Of a DNA stretch of 64,000 bases, positions 29,644-39,009 are shown in pieces. The DNA comes from Pseudomonas cerasi. GTDB taxonomy: Bacteria > Pseudomonadota > Gammaproteobacteria > Pseudomonadales > Pseudomonadaceae. The notes under the pieces are model-generated. The model saw only the letters and a program-made list of their open reading frames with translations. It was not told the DNA's origin and did no database searches. The translations under genes were made by a program, and so were the position numbers. Location of the stretch: positions 434,001 through 498,000 of the forward strand of contig NZ_LT222319.1 of NCBI RefSeq assembly GCF_900074915.1. The letters run 5' to 3'. Numbering within the stretch: position 1 is the first letter of the stretch; every line of letters starts with the position of its first letter.

Positions 29644-31350
29644 ATGACGACTCAATCCGAATACGACTACATCATCATTGGTGCCGGCTCGGCCGGTAAC
29701 ACCCTGGCAGCCCGTCTCACCGAAGACGCAGGCGTCACCGTTCTGTTGCTCGAAGCCGGTGGCCCGGACTACCGGCTGGATTTCCGCACCCAGATGCCTG
29801 CCGCCCTGGCATTTCCGCTGCAGGGCCGTCGCTACAACTGGGCCTACGAGACCGAGCCAGAGCCGCACATGAACAACCGCCGCATGGAATGCGGCCGCGG
29901 TAAAGGCCTGGGCGGCTCATCGCTGATCAACGGCATGTGCTACATCCGCGGCAACGCGATGGACTACGACGGCTGGGCCAAGGAGCCGGGTCTCGAAGAC
30001 TGGAGCTACCTCGACTGCCTGCCGTACTTCCGCAAAGCCGAAACCCGCGACATCGGCCCGAATGACTACCACGGTGGTGAAGGTCCGGTCAGCGTGACCA
30101 CGCCCAAGGCGGGCAATAATCCGCTGTTCCACGCGATGGTCGAGGCGGGCGTGCAAGCCGGTTTCCCGCGCACTGACGACCTCAACGGTTATCAGCAGGA
30201 AGGTTTCGGTCCGATGGACCGCACCGTGACGCCTAACGGTCGTCGCGCCAGTACCGCCCGTGGTTATCTGGACGAGGCCAAGAAGCGCTCGACCCTGACC
30301 ATCGTCACTCACGCGCTGACCGATCGCATTCTGTTCGAAGGCAAGCGTGCCGTCGGCGTGGCGTACCTGGTAGGCGACAGCGATACCCGCATCCAGGCCC
30401 GTGCCCGCAAGGAAGTGCTGCTGTGTGGCGGCGCGATCGCTTCGCCACAGATTCTCCAGCGTTCCGGCGTCGGCCCGGCCGAAGTGCTGAACAAGCTGGA
30501 TATTCCGGTGGTTCATGACCTGCCGGGCGTTGGCCAGAACCTTCAGGATCACCTGGAGATGTACCTGCAGTACGCCTGCACCCAGCCGGTGTCGCTGTAC
30601 CCTTCGCTGAAGTGGTGGAACCAGCCTGCCATCGGTGCCGAGTGGATGTTCCTCGGTACAGGTATCGGTGCGAGCAACCAGTTTGAAGCCGGTGGTTTCA
30701 TTCGCTCCAGTGAAGCGTTCGAATGGCCTAACATTCAGTACCACTTCCTGCCGGTCGCGATTAACTACAACGGCACCAAGGGCGTTCAGGAACACGGTTT
30801 CCAGGCTCACGTCGGCTCCATGCGTTCGCCGAGCCGTGGCCGCGTGCAGGTCAAATCCAAAGACCCGCGCGAGTACCCGAGCATCCTGTTCAACTACATG
30901 GCCAGCGAGCAGGACTGGCAGGAGTTTCGCGATGGCATCCGCCTGACGCGCGAGATCATGCAGCAGCCGGCACTGGACCCGTACCGTGGCCGCGAAATCA
31001 GCCCCGGCATCGACGTGCAGTCTGATGAGGCACTGGACCAGTTCGTGCGTGAGCATGCCGAGACGGCTTATCACCCGTCCTGCTCGTGCAAGATGGGCAC
31101 CGACGAAATGGCGGTTGTCGATGGTCAGGGTCGCGTGCATGGCCTGCAAGGCCTGCGTGTGGTCGATGCCTCGATCATGCCGATCATCACCACCGGTAAC
31201 CTGAATGCACCGACGATCATGATCGCCGAGAAAATCGCCGACAAGATCCGTGGTCGCCAGCCGCTGCCACGCAGCACGGCCGACTACTTCGTCGCAGGCG
31301 ACAAGCCGGCACGCGGCAAGCCGCTGCGCGAGATCAGCCACCAGGCCTGA
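29644..31350 (+). CDS. betA: Choline dehydrogenase
   Basis: A 568-residue GMC-family flavoprotein that oxidises choline to betaine aldehyde, using the respiratory chain. The FAD-binding motif is [17 protein letters not shown], the GMC signatures [15 protein letters not shown] and [16 protein letters not shown] are present, and the catalytic histidine is in [18 protein letters not shown] ribosome site precedes the ATG. It is the last gene of the bet operon and is followed by a hairpin. Confidence 0.95.
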   Translation: MTTQSEYDYIIIGAGSAGNTLAARLTEDAGVTVLLLEAGGPDYRLDFRTQMPAALAFPLQGRRYNWAYETEPEPHMNNRRMECGRGKGLGGSSLINGMCYIRGNAMDYDGWAKEPGLEDWSYLDCLPYFRKAETRDIGPNDYHGGEGPVSVTTPKAGNNPLFHAMVEAGVQAGFPRTDDLNGYQQEGFGPMDRTVTPNGRRASTARGYLDEAKKRSTLTIVTHALTDRILFEGKRAVGVAYLVGDSDTRIQARARKEVLLCGGAIASPQILQRSGVGPAEVLNKLDIPVVHDLPGVGQNLQDHLEMYLQYACTQPVSLYPSLKWWNQPAIGAEWMFLGTGIGASNQFEAGGFIRSSEAFEWPNIQYHFLPVAINYNGTKGVQEHGFQAHVGSMRSPSRGRVQVKSKDPREYPSILFNYMASEQDWQEFRDGIRLTREIMQQPALDPYRGREISPGIDVQSDEALDQFVREHAETAYHPSCSCKMGTDEMAVVDGQGRVHGLQGLRVVDASIMPIITTGNLNAPTIMIAEKIADKIRGRQPLPRSTADYFVAGDKPARGKPLREISHQA

Positions 31351-31359
31351 TCTAACGCC

Positions 31360-31390
31360 CAGGCGTCCTCCCGGGACGCCTGTCGTTGTG
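31360..31390 (+). terminator. Hairpin after betA
   Basis: CAGGCGTCC / GGACGCCTG forms a 9-bp stem with a 5-base loop (31360-31382), ten bases after the betA stop. The following bases contain only scattered T, so termination may be partial. Confidence 0.5.
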
Positions 31391-31500
31391 CATGCTCCAG
31401 CGTGAATGTATTTCACACTGGAGCATCGGCACGATAGTTACAGGATTCTTGTTCCTCACGCTTCAGCGTGAGACTGCATTTCCCGACGCTCCGCTTCGCA
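31391..31500. repeat. REP-type palindrome cluster
   Basis: Includes ATGCTCCAG / CTGGAGCAT flanking a 14-base centre, CTCACGCTTCAGCGTGAG and GACGCTCCGCTTCG. These are variants of the dispersed family and fill most of the space between betA and fecI. Confidence 0.75.
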
Positions 31501-31593
31501 ATGTGCGCTGAGCATGGGTACGAGCGCCCACTCGATTCAGACCCGCCTCCCGACAGACGCGAATTGCCACTACCCCTCCGCTCTGCCACAATC

Positions 31594-31612
31594 GCGAATG
31601 ATTCTCTTTAGT
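31594..31612 (+). promoter_or_regulatory. Possible Fur box before the fecI-like gene
   Basis: GCGAATGATTCTCTTTAGT resembles the 19-bp Fur consensus best in its left half (7 of 9 positions: AATGAT core) and poorly in its right half. It lies about 25 bases before the start of the iron-type ECF sigma factor gene, where a Fur box is expected. Confidence 0.45.
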
Positions 31613-31637
31613 TAGAACTTTCTCATCGAGGCCATTC

Positions 31638-32156
31638 GTGTCGTCAGTCCCAAGCACTCATAGCGAGATCGTTGTTGCGCTGTATCGCGATCATCGCGGT
31701 TGGCTGCTGGCCTGGCTCAGACGCAATGTCGCCTGCCCGCAACGTGCTCAGGATTTGAGTCAGGACACGTTTGTGCGCTTGCTGGGGCGCCATGAATTGC
31801 TCACGCCTAGAGAACCGCGTGCTTTCCTGGCAACCGTCGCCAAAGGCTTGATGTTCGATCACTTCCGACGCGCTGCGCTGGAGCAGGCCTATCTTGGGGA
31901 GTTGATGCAGGTGCCCGAGGCCGAGCAGCCCTCTCCGGAAGAGCAGATGCTGATTCTGGAAGACCTCAAGGCGATCGACAGCATGCTCGGCACACTGTCC
32001 AGCAAGGCGCGGGCAGCCTTTCTGTACAGTCGCCTCGACGGCATGAGTCACGCTGAGATTGCCGAGAGGCTGGGCGTTTCGGTCTCGCGCGTCAGGCAAT
32101 ACTTGGCTCAGGCCATGCGTCAGTGCTACGTGGCACTTTACGGTGAGCCGACGTGA
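31638..32156 (+). CDS. FecI-type ECF RNA polymerase sigma factor
   Basis: A 172-residue ECF sigma factor starting at a GTG with an upstream GAGG. Region 2 reads LYRDHRGWLLAWLRRNVACPQRAQDLSQDTF, and region 4 ends in MSHAEIAERLGVSVSRVRQYLAQAMRQCY, both FecI-like. Such factors are released by a FecR-type protein and a TonB receptor to transcribe a siderophore-uptake gene. It overlaps the fecR-like gene by four bases (GTGA). No receptor gene lies nearby. Confidence 0.9.
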   Translation: MSSVPSTHSEIVVALYRDHRGWLLAWLRRNVACPQRAQDLSQDTFVRLLGRHELLTPREPRAFLATVAKGLMFDHFRRAALEQAYLGELMQVPEAEQPSPEEQMLILEDLKAIDSMLGTLSSKARAAFLYSRLDGMSHAEIAERLGVSVSRVRQYLAQAMRQCYVALYGEPT

Positions 32157-33136
32157 ACGCCAGACCGGTCTCTGCCCGCGTGCTCGATGCGGCCATCCAG
32201 TGGCAACTGAACATGGACAGCAACGACGGCAATGACGCCGAACTGGCGCGCTGGCTGGCTGCCGATGAAGAGCATGCCCGGGCCTGGAGCCAGTTGGGCA
32301 TGGTCAATCAGCGCTTTGCTTTGCCCGCAGGTCCGGCACGCAAGGCATTGCAACAGTCGCCGGGAGCCCTGCGACACAGTTTGCGCAAGCTCGGTGGCGG
32401 TCTGGCCGGGGTGTTCATGGCCTTGGGTCTGGCATTGTTCGTCGGCGACCGCTATCTGCCGATAGATTACTGGCTTGCCGACCAGCGCACCGCCACCGGT
32501 GAACAGCGTGACGTGCGTTTGGCGGACAACACCCTGATTCGCCTTAACACCCACAGCGCAATCGATGTGCGCTTCGATGCGCAGCAACGTCGGGTCATTC
32601 TGCAGGACGGTGAAATACTGGTGCAGACCGGCGATCATGACGACCCGCGGCCCTTCATCGTCGAGACGGCGGATGGAAAGATGCGCGCTCTGGGAGCGCG
32701 TTTTCTGGTCCGGCGCGAGTCCGATGGAACACGGCTCAGCGTGTTGCAGTCGGCAGTTGTCGCCCACCCGCGCAATGCTTCCGGTGAACAGGTTCTGCGC
32801 GAGGGCCAACAGGTGCTGCTGACCCGCAACGGACTTGGCCCGTTGCTTGGCATGCCTTCCGGTGTCGACGCCTGGACGCGCGGCATGCTGGTGGTGGACA
32901 ACGCGCGGCTGGCGGACATGCTCGCTGAACTGGGGCGTTACCGGGCAGGACATCTGGGCGTCGACCCGAAGGTGGCTGATCTGCGGGTTACCGGTACCTT
33001 CCCGTTGAAAGACACTGACCTGGCGCTCAAGGCGCTGCTGCCGACCTTGCCTGTGCAGATAGAACAACACACGGCGTGGTGGGTGTCCGTGCTGCCCAGG
33101 GATCAACAGCCCGGTAATCCTCCGGCAAAACTCTGA
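32153..33136 (+). CDS. FecR-type anti-sigma / sigma regulator
   Basis: A 327-residue inner-membrane regulator. The N-terminal cytoplasmic DUF4880 part has AIQWQLNMDSNDGNDAELARWLAADEEH and ARAWSQ, a membrane helix sits near residues 80-100 (GVFMALGLALFVGDRYL), and the periplasmic FecR domain follows (DVRLADNTLIRLNTHSAIDV). The C-terminal STN-like end would contact a TonB receptor. GTG start, coupled to the sigma gene. Confidence 0.9.
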   Translation: MNARPVSARVLDAAIQWQLNMDSNDGNDAELARWLAADEEHARAWSQLGMVNQRFALPAGPARKALQQSPGALRHSLRKLGGGLAGVFMALGLALFVGDRYLPIDYWLADQRTATGEQRDVRLADNTLIRLNTHSAIDVRFDAQQRRVILQDGEILVQTGDHDDPRPFIVETADGKMRALGARFLVRRESDGTRLSVLQSAVVAHPRNASGEQVLREGQQVLLTRNGLGPLLGMPSGVDAWTRGMLVVDNARLADMLAELGRYRAGHLGVDPKVADLRVTGTFPLKDTDLALKALLPTLPVQIEQHTAWWVSVLPRDQQPGNPPAKL

Positions 33137-33257
33137 AACATACCCGTTCATGCAGACAGCGGATCGCCCTGACACTTTTTCGGTTTCGAGCGGCTTAGTC
33201 TTACAAGTCATTTCGGGGACGCGCGTAGCGTTGCGTCTCTTCGTCTGTGGATAAACC

Positions 33258-34391
33258 ATGAAAAGCCAAACCGTGCGCCGCTGGTCCATCGTGCATACCT
33301 GGAGCAGCCTGATGTGCACCCTGTTCCTGTTGATGCTGGCTGTCACCGGCCTGCCGCTGATCTTTCATCATGAAATCGATCATCTGCTCGGCGACGCTCC
33401 GCATTACCGGGAGATGCCTGCCGACACACCACGCCTGGATCTGGAGCAACTGGCCAGGGCTGCCGAAGCGCATCGCCCCGGCGAGGTGATGCAGTATTTC
33501 GGCTGGGACGACGAAGACCCCAATGGCGTAATGGCAATCACCGCTGCAACCGCCGGCACCGAGCCCAATTCCTCGCACACCTTCGCCCTCGATGCGCGCA
33601 CCGGTGAGGCGCTGGAGATGCCTTCTGCCAACGGCGGCTTCATGATGGTCATGCTGCGCCTGCATGTAGACATGTACGCCAACCTGCCCGGCAAATTGCT
33701 GCTGGCGTTCATGGGCTTGCTGTTTGTGGTGGCGATCGTTTCCGGGACCGTGTTGTATGCGCCGTTCATGCGCAAGCTGGAGTTCGGCCAGGTGCGGGTC
33801 AATAAATCCAGGCGTACGCGTTGGCTGGACCTGCACAACCTGATCGGCGTAGTGACATTGACCTGGGCGCTGGTGGTCGGCGTGACGGGAGTCATCAGCG
33901 CCTGTGCCGATCTGCTGATTGCCTCCTGGCGCAATGATGCGCTGGCGACCATGATCGCCCCTTACAAGGACGCGCCGCCATTGACCCAGCGCGCCCCGGC
34001 GACTCGATTGCTGGAAATTGCCGAATCCGCTGCGCCCGGCATGCAGGCCGATTTCATCGCTTTCCCCGGCACGCGCTTCTCCAGCGAGCATCATTACGCG
34101 GTGTTCCTCAAAGGCAATACACACCTGACTGCGCACCTCGCCACACCGGTGCTGATCGACGCGCAGACCCTGCAAGTCACCGCCGTGGTCGAACGTCCCT
34201 GGTATATGGACGCACTGGGCATGTCGCAACCTCTGCATTTCGGTGATTACGGCGGCATGCCGATGAAGATCCTCTGGGCAGTGCTGGACGTGCTGACCAT
34301 CATCGTACTCGGCAGCGGCGTCTATCTGTGGTGGGTGAGGCGTCGTGCCGCGCGCTCGGTGAGCATGGTTCGGGCTCAGGTGGCGCAATGA
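33258..34391 (+). CDS. PepSY-associated TM-helix membrane protein (putative ferric reductase type)
   Basis: A 377-residue protein with four predicted membrane helices (about residues 16-38, 145-170, 190-222 and 335-362) and PepSY-type periplasmic sections. His residues in the first helix end (HTWSSL, FHHEIDHLL) and in WLDLHNLIGV could bind haem. Members beside siderophore genes are thought to reduce ferric siderophores in the periplasm. It follows fecR by 121 bases, where a TonB receptor gene is usually found. The ribosome site is weak. Confidence 0.82.
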   Translation: MKSQTVRRWSIVHTWSSLMCTLFLLMLAVTGLPLIFHHEIDHLLGDAPHYREMPADTPRLDLEQLARAAEAHRPGEVMQYFGWDDEDPNGVMAITAATAGTEPNSSHTFALDARTGEALEMPSANGGFMMVMLRLHVDMYANLPGKLLLAFMGLLFVVAIVSGTVLYAPFMRKLEFGQVRVNKSRRTRWLDLHNLIGVVTLTWALVVGVTGVISACADLLIASWRNDALATMIAPYKDAPPLTQRAPATRLLEIAESAAPGMQADFIAFPGTRFSSEHHYAVFLKGNTHLTAHLATPVLIDAQTLQVTAVVERPWYMDALGMSQPLHFGDYGGMPMKILWAVLDVLTIIVLGSGVYLWWVRRRAARSVSMVRAQVAQ

Positions 34392-34570
34392 GTTCCAGTC
34401 CATCGCGATTCTGGAGGACCTTTGCGATACCCGCCGTGATAGCGCTGCTTATCGGCGTCGGCTTGTTCGCCGCGCTGCTGGGTGATGGCTGGTGGGATAC
34501 GCTGGCGTGGCTGGGCATGGGGACGGCTGCCCTGTTGAGCATCAAGGGCTTGCTGGTGCGGCGCGGCTGA
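34388..34570 (+). CDS. Small membrane protein after the PepSY gene
   Basis: A 60-residue protein with two predicted membrane helices (TFAIPAVIALLIGVGLFAALL and WLGMGTAALLSIKGLLV). Its ATG overlaps the stop of the PepSY gene (ATGA), so it is translationally coupled and probably a partner of that protein. I do not recognise a named family. Confidence 0.7.
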   Translation: MSSSPSRFWRTFAIPAVIALLIGVGLFAALLGDGWWDTLAWLGMGTAALLSIKGLLVRRG

Positions 34571-34639
34571 TTGAAACGCTGATTGCAGACGCGTCACAGG
34601 CTGACTAGTCTAGGATCCTGTCTCATTCGAGGAATACCC

Positions 34640-35269
34640 ATGTCAGCGCCCACGATGACGTTGTACTTCAACGCGGCTTCACCCTTCGCCCGCAAGGTGA
34701 TGGTGATGCTGCATGAAACCGCTCAGCTCGATCGCGTCGAGTTGCAGACCACAGTGCTGACACCGGTCAGCCCGTCTGCCGAGCTCAATGAAGACAACCC
34801 GGCCGGTAAACTTCCCGCGCTAAGGCTGGCTGACGGAAACGTCATTCACGACAGCCGGGTGATTCTTGATTATCTCGACCACCAGCACGTGGGCCTGCCA
34901 CTGATCCCCCGGGAAGGCTCGGCACGCTGGAGGCGCCTGACCCTGGCTTCGCTGGCCGATGCGGTGTTGGATGCAGCGGTAATGATCCGCTACGAAACTG
35001 CCTTGCGTCCGCAGGAAAAACACTGGAACCAGTGGCTGGACAACCAGCAGCAGAAGATTGAGCGCTCGCTGCATTACTTCGAAAGCGACGCGGTCACCGA
35101 GCTCAGCACGTCCTTCGATGTCGCATCGATCAGCGTCGCCGCTGCACTTGGATATCTGGATTTCCGCCAGCCGGATCTGAACTGGCGCAGCACTTATCCG
35201 CGACTGGCCGCCTGGTATCTGGACGTCAGTCAACGCCCGTCGATGATCGCGACCCAGCCGCCGGTCTGA
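34640..35269 (+). CDS. Glutathione S-transferase family protein
   Basis: A 209-residue GST-fold protein. The N-terminal thioredoxin-like domain has LYFNAASPFARKVMVMLHE with a serine in the active-site position, followed by GKLPALRLADGNVIHDSRVILDYLD with the glutathione-binding loop. The helical C-terminal domain follows. The start MSAPTMTLYF has a GAGGAAT ribosome site. Substrate is unknown. Confidence 0.88.
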   Translation: MSAPTMTLYFNAASPFARKVMVMLHETAQLDRVELQTTVLTPVSPSAELNEDNPAGKLPALRLADGNVIHDSRVILDYLDHQHVGLPLIPREGSARWRRLTLASLADAVLDAAVMIRYETALRPQEKHWNQWLDNQQQKIERSLHYFESDAVTELSTSFDVASISVAAALGYLDFRQPDLNWRSTYPRLAAWYLDVSQRPSMIATQPPV

Positions 35270-35304
35270 GTCAATCTGCGTCGCGACTCACGCTCATAAC
35301 GGCC

Positions 35305-35745
35305 TACCCACGCGGAGCATGGGCACGATGGTGTTCTCGCGTGCGGCTATCGTTCCTCACGCTCCAGCGTGGGAATACCGTGGGTGACGCTCCGCGTCAC
35401 AGATCTGCGCCGCGCCGCACAATCCGGATAGGACGCGGAGCGTCCAGAAATGCATACCCACGCGGAGCATGGGCACGATAGTTACAAGGTGATCGTTCCT
35501 CACGCTCCAGCGTGGGAATGCCGTGGGTGACGCTCTGCGTCACAGATCTGCGCCGCGCCGCACATTCCGGATAGGACGCGGAGCGTCCAGAAATGCATAC
35601 CCACGCGGAGCATGGGCACGATAGTTACAAGGTGATCGTTCCTCACGCTCCAGCGTGGGAATGCCGTGGGTGACGCTCTGCGTCACAGATCTACGCTGCG
35701 CCGCACATCCCGGATCGGGCGCGGAGCGTCACACGATACTGAGGA
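35305..35745. repeat. Triplicated 143-150-base REP block
   Basis: Three tandem copies of a compound unit start at 35305, 35455 and 35598. Each opens with TACCCACGCGGAGCATGGG, then CACGATAGTTACAAGGTGAT (in copies 2 and 3), CACGCTCCAGCGTGGGAAT, GTGACGCTCTGCGTCACAGA and GGACGCGGAGCGTCC. Copies 2 and 3 are almost identical over the first 110 bases; copy 1 differs in its first spacer and copy 3 has a diverged end. The block fills the interval between the GST and retropepsin genes. Confidence 0.9.
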
Positions 35746-35757
35746 CTGTGGACAACC

Positions 35758-36261
35758 TCAGCAATCAGGCTCGTCAGCGGTATAACGGCGGGCCGGGTTG
35801 ACCGCAGCGTCGAACTCACGCAACGCCTTGGCACCGATCAACAGCGGGAAGTTGAAGTGGCTGCGGTCCACCAGGTTGACCTCGACCGTACGCTTCTTGT
35901 CGCCCAGACACAGTTCCAGGTCAACGACAGGGCGCTTGGCGGGGTTGATGCTTTCGTCATCGTCGTCGTCACCTTCGGCGCGTCCCTTGATCTTGCTGAT
36001 CCGCGAGACCTTGTGCTCATACACCTTGTCGTCCGCACCCTTGGTTGCCAGGCGGAAACGTACCCAGTCATCACCATCGCGTTTGAACAACTCGATGTCC
36101 TTTGCCGACAGCGAGGCGGTCAGTGCGCCGGTGTCCATCTTGGCCTTGAAGGTCTGGCCTATTTCCGCAACCTTGATGTTCTCGTAGCGACCATACAACG
36201 TCGGTTCAGCGGCCATGACCGGCAGGGCCAGCAAAGACAATAGCGCCAGGATCGGTTTCAC
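35758..36261 (-). CDS. Retropepsin-like aspartic protease family protein (exported)
   Basis: A 167-residue protein with a signal peptide (MKPILALLSLLALPVMA) and one aspartic protease motif KMDTGALTASLSA, the D-T-G-A triad of the retropepsin-like (Asp_protease/RimK-associated) family. The C-terminal half has LVDRSHFNFPLLIGAKAL, the second strand pair of the family. A dimer would be needed for catalysis. The GTG start at 36261 is chosen because GAGGAA lies nine bases upstream and the signal peptide starts there. Often annotated as ATP-dependent zinc protease without support. Confidence 0.8.
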   Translation of the reverse strand: MKPILALLSLLALPVMAAEPTLYGRYENIKVAEIGQTFKAKMDTGALTASLSAKDIELFKRDGDDWVRFRLATKGADDKVYEHKVSRISKIKGRAEGDDDDDESINPAKRPVVDLELCLGDKKRTVEVNLVDRSHFNFPLLIGAKALREFDAAVNPARRYTADEPDC

Positions 36262-36454
36262 GTGAGAGGTTCCTCGCAATAGTCAGCGCCTGATTGGCGC
36301 CCGTTTTTAGACAGCGAACCTACAGTAGGTTCGTCAGGATGAATATGACGTCAGCATAAAGGCCGAGACGTGAAACATTTGTAAGCACCTGTGTAATTGG
36401 CGTAAAACGCGTGGGTCTTTATTATTGCCGCCCCTGAACCTTCAAGAGTCCGTC

Positions 36455-37348
36455 ATGCGCCGTCTGTTCACCGGCTGTTTTGTTGCCCTGCTGTTACTGA
36501 TCAATACGCTGGTGCTTATCGGTCCGCTATTGATTTTTGCGCTGCTCAAACTGCTGTTCAGAGGCCGTATGCGCGATCGCTGTTCGGCTGCGGTGATGTG
36601 GATCGCCGAAACCTGGGCCGAGATCGACAAGGTCATCTTCGCCACCTGCATACCGACGCAGTGGGACATCCGTGGCGATGAAGGGCTGCGCGGTGACACG
36701 TCCTACCTGGTTATCAGCAATCACCAGTCGTGGGTGGATATCCCCGCGCTGGTCCAGGCACTCAACCGGCGCACGCCGTTCTTCAAGTTCTTCCTGAAAA
36801 AAGAGCTGATCTGGGTACCGTTGCTGGGCCTCGCGTGGTGGGGGCTGGATTACCCGTTCATGAAGCGCTACAGCAAGGCGTTCCTGGCGAAACATCCGCA
36901 GCTCAAGGGCAAGGACCTGGAAATCACCAAGGCCGCGTGTGAACTGTTCAAGCGTCAGCCGGTGACCATCGTCAACTACCTGGAAGGCACGCGCTTCACC
37001 ACGGCCAAACATGCGGCCCAGGGCTCGCCTTATACCCATCTGCTCAAGCCCAAGGCCGGCGGCGTTGCCTTCGTGCTGGCGGCAATGGGCGAGCAACTCG
37101 ATGCCATCCTGGACGTGACGGTCGTGTATCCCGATTCAGGCATTCCCGGTTTCTGGGACATGCTCTGCGGCCGGGTTTCCAACGTGATCGTCGACATCCG
37201 AACCCGCGAGCTGGACCCGGCGCTGTGGCAGGGCGATTACGAAAACGATCCTGCATTTCGCGAGAAAGTGCAGGGTTGGGTCAATCAGCTCTGGGACGAA
37301 AAGGATGCGCGTATTGCGGCGTTGCGGCTGGAGTTGCCTGGGCACTGA
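36455..37348 (+). CDS. PlsC-type acyltransferase (1-acyl-glycerol-3-phosphate acyltransferase, YihG-like)
   Basis: A 297-residue membrane-bound acyltransferase. An N-terminal hydrophobic helix (residues 3-30) is followed by the catalytic NHQSWVD (the HxxxxD motif) and by NYLEGTRFT, the acyl-acceptor site of the LPLAT family. Size and sequence fit the YihG subgroup of PlsC enzymes. It diverges from the retropepsin-like gene and marks the left edge of the accessory RHS region. Confidence 0.85.
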   Translation: MRRLFTGCFVALLLLINTLVLIGPLLIFALLKLLFRGRMRDRCSAAVMWIAETWAEIDKVIFATCIPTQWDIRGDEGLRGDTSYLVISNHQSWVDIPALVQALNRRTPFFKFFLKKELIWVPLLGLAWWGLDYPFMKRYSKAFLAKHPQLKGKDLEITKAACELFKRQPVTIVNYLEGTRFTTAKHAAQGSPYTHLLKPKAGGVAFVLAAMGEQLDAILDVTVVYPDSGIPGFWDMLCGRVSNVIVDIRTRELDPALWQGDYENDPAFREKVQGWVNQLWDEKDARIAALRLELPGH

Positions 37349-37419
37349 CAGTTCTGACAGGTAGACGAGGCGAGACGGGCGGATGAAACTGGCCTTTAAT
37401 GTTGCCGGAATCCGCCCTC

Positions 37420-38466
37420 ATGTCATTGCCCCATGTTTCGCCGATCGGCCTATACCGTTACGACGCACTGAACCGACTGTCAAGCATCACCCCTGCGGGG
37501 CAGGAGGTCGTCAGGCGTTTCTATCGAAACAACCGCCTGACCACAGCAATACAGGGCACTTCCCACCATTCTGTCGTTCAGGCAGAGGGTCTTTTACTGG
37601 CGTTGCGCCGTGTGGAATCTGATCAGGTCCTGTTCGATCTGCTTGCGACAGATCAAGCCAACTCGGTGCTGCACAGCCTTGATGCCATGCGCAATCAGGC
37701 GTTTGTCTACAGTCCTTATGGCCTGCGATCCCTGCAAACATCCGCACTGAGCGTACCTGGTTTTACAGGGCAGACGATTGATCCGATCACTGGATATTAC
37801 TTGCTGGGCAATGGACTTCGCGCATTCAACCCGACGCTGATGCGCTTTAACAGCCCGGATACGCTGAGCCCGTTTGGTGAGGGCGGGATAAATGGTTATG
37901 CCTACTGTGGAGGAAACCCTGTCAATAATGTCGATCCGACGGGGCGAGTATTTAAGGTGGTTGTAGCAGTTTTCAGTACGCGTACGATAAAGTCTGTAAA
38001 GCTGATCAGCGAGCAATTTAACGACGTGATTGAAACAGCCCGCAAAGGGTTGATCCCTGCGGTTGGCTCGTCGATGCCTCTGCAAGGCAGTAGAAAATGG
38101 CTTGATGACGCGCTTGAGCGATTCAATGACAGCCAGTCTTCCTTCATCAAAAACCTCCGTCAAGTGAATCGCCATTTTGCGACTCACGGAGACGGAAGGT
38201 TAAGTTTTGAGCAGGCCGAGTATTACGCGGGGCTGGCGTCGCAAGTGTATTCGGGGAAAAAAAGCGACCCGGCCGCCTTTGGGGCGGCTGCTATCAAATG
38301 GGCAAGGCAATTTCCTGAAGACCGCAGCACCGCCATGGTGGGTGTGGCCTTCAATTCAGCAGGTGCGTTGATCTCAGGCGCTGTGCAAAAAAAGCAGTAC
38401 AAGACCGGAGATATATTGAGGAACGCTACACGTATAAGGTCCGGTTCAGCTCCCGGCACCCCATAA
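37420..38466 (+). CDS. Short RHS-core tip protein 1 with unknown C-terminal domain
   Basis: A 348-residue protein. Residues 1-175 are the terminal part of an RHS core: YRYDALNRL at the start, then FVYSPYGLR, PGFTGQTIDPITGYYLLGNG, RAFNPTLMRFNSPDTLSPFG and GGNPVNNVDPTG, where RHS toxins are cut. Residues 176-348 form a variable tip with no motif I know. The full RHS barrel is missing, so this is an orphan tip gene. The start at 37420 matches the second RHS protein residue for residue. Its end overlaps the DUF2780 gene on the other strand by 21 bases. No immunity gene follows. Confidence 0.8.
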   Translation: MSLPHVSPIGLYRYDALNRLSSITPAGQEVVRRFYRNNRLTTAIQGTSHHSVVQAEGLLLALRRVESDQVLFDLLATDQANSVLHSLDAMRNQAFVYSPYGLRSLQTSALSVPGFTGQTIDPITGYYLLGNGLRAFNPTLMRFNSPDTLSPFGEGGINGYAYCGGNPVNNVDPTGRVFKVVVAVFSTRTIKSVKLISEQFNDVIETARKGLIPAVGSSMPLQGSRKWLDDALERFNDSQSSFIKNLRQVNRHFATHGDGRLSFEQAEYYAGLASQVYSGKKSDPAAFGAAAIKWARQFPEDRSTAMVGVAFNSAGALISGAVQKKQYKTGDILRNATRIRSGSAPGTP

Positions 38467-39009
38467 CCCACTCAAACTCTGCAACGCCGAGCCACTGGCA
38501 CCTTGCTGCCCCAGGTATTGCAGAATCAGCGGGGCAAACTGGCTGACCATCGTGCTGTCCATGCCCAACGCCTTGAAGGCGTTGTTCACATCACCCATGC
38601 TCTGCACGTTGCCCAGCGCGCTGTTGAGTATCGAACTATTGCCCGACTTGCCGCCCAGCAGGCTGCCCAGCCCGTTGGCGCCGCCCAGACTTTCCAGTGC
38701 GGAAGTGCCGGACATTTGCTCCAGGCCCGGGACCGATTTGGCCAACTGCGAATAATCGGTGCTGGTCAGTTTGTTCTTCGCCAGCCCGAGCAGCGCACCT
38801 GTCCCGCCAACCGCCTGTTCCGGGGTGACATTGAGCTGCGTACCGAGAGTATTGAGCAGCCCCGCGACTTCGGGTGCCGCCGTGGCTTTCTGATTGCCAT
38901 TGGTGGCATTGGAGACCGCGTTCGCGGCGTCATTCAGATTGAAGGCAAATGCAGGGCTTGCAGCCGCTGCCATCAACGTTGCCAAAGCCATTGCGCGTGC
39001 AGTTTTCAT
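38446..39009 (-). CDS. DUF2780-family exported protein
   Basis: A 187-residue protein with a signal peptide (cleavage near SPAFA). The mature part is rich in Gly, Ala, Ser, Asn and Leu and is typical of DUF2780 (LLNTLGTQLNVTPEQAVGGTGALLGLAKNKL). The family occurs across proteobacteria with no known role. An AAAGGTGA ribosome site fixes the start. It is convergent with, and overlaps, the first RHS gene. Confidence 0.82.
   Translation of the reverse strand: MKTARAMALATLMAAAASPAFAFNLNDAANAVSNATNGNQKATAAPEVAGLLNTLGTQLNVTPEQAVGGTGALLGLAKNKLTSTDYSQLAKSVPGLEQMSGTSALESLGGANGLGSLLGGKSGNSSILNSALGNVQSMGDVNNAFKALGMDSTMVSQFAPLILQYLGQQGASGSALQSLSGLWGAGS

Noticed and set aside
35305..35745. A CRISPR array at the tandem repeats
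   Set aside because: Units are 143-150 bases long and palindromic throughout, with no unique spacers of constant length and no cas genes.
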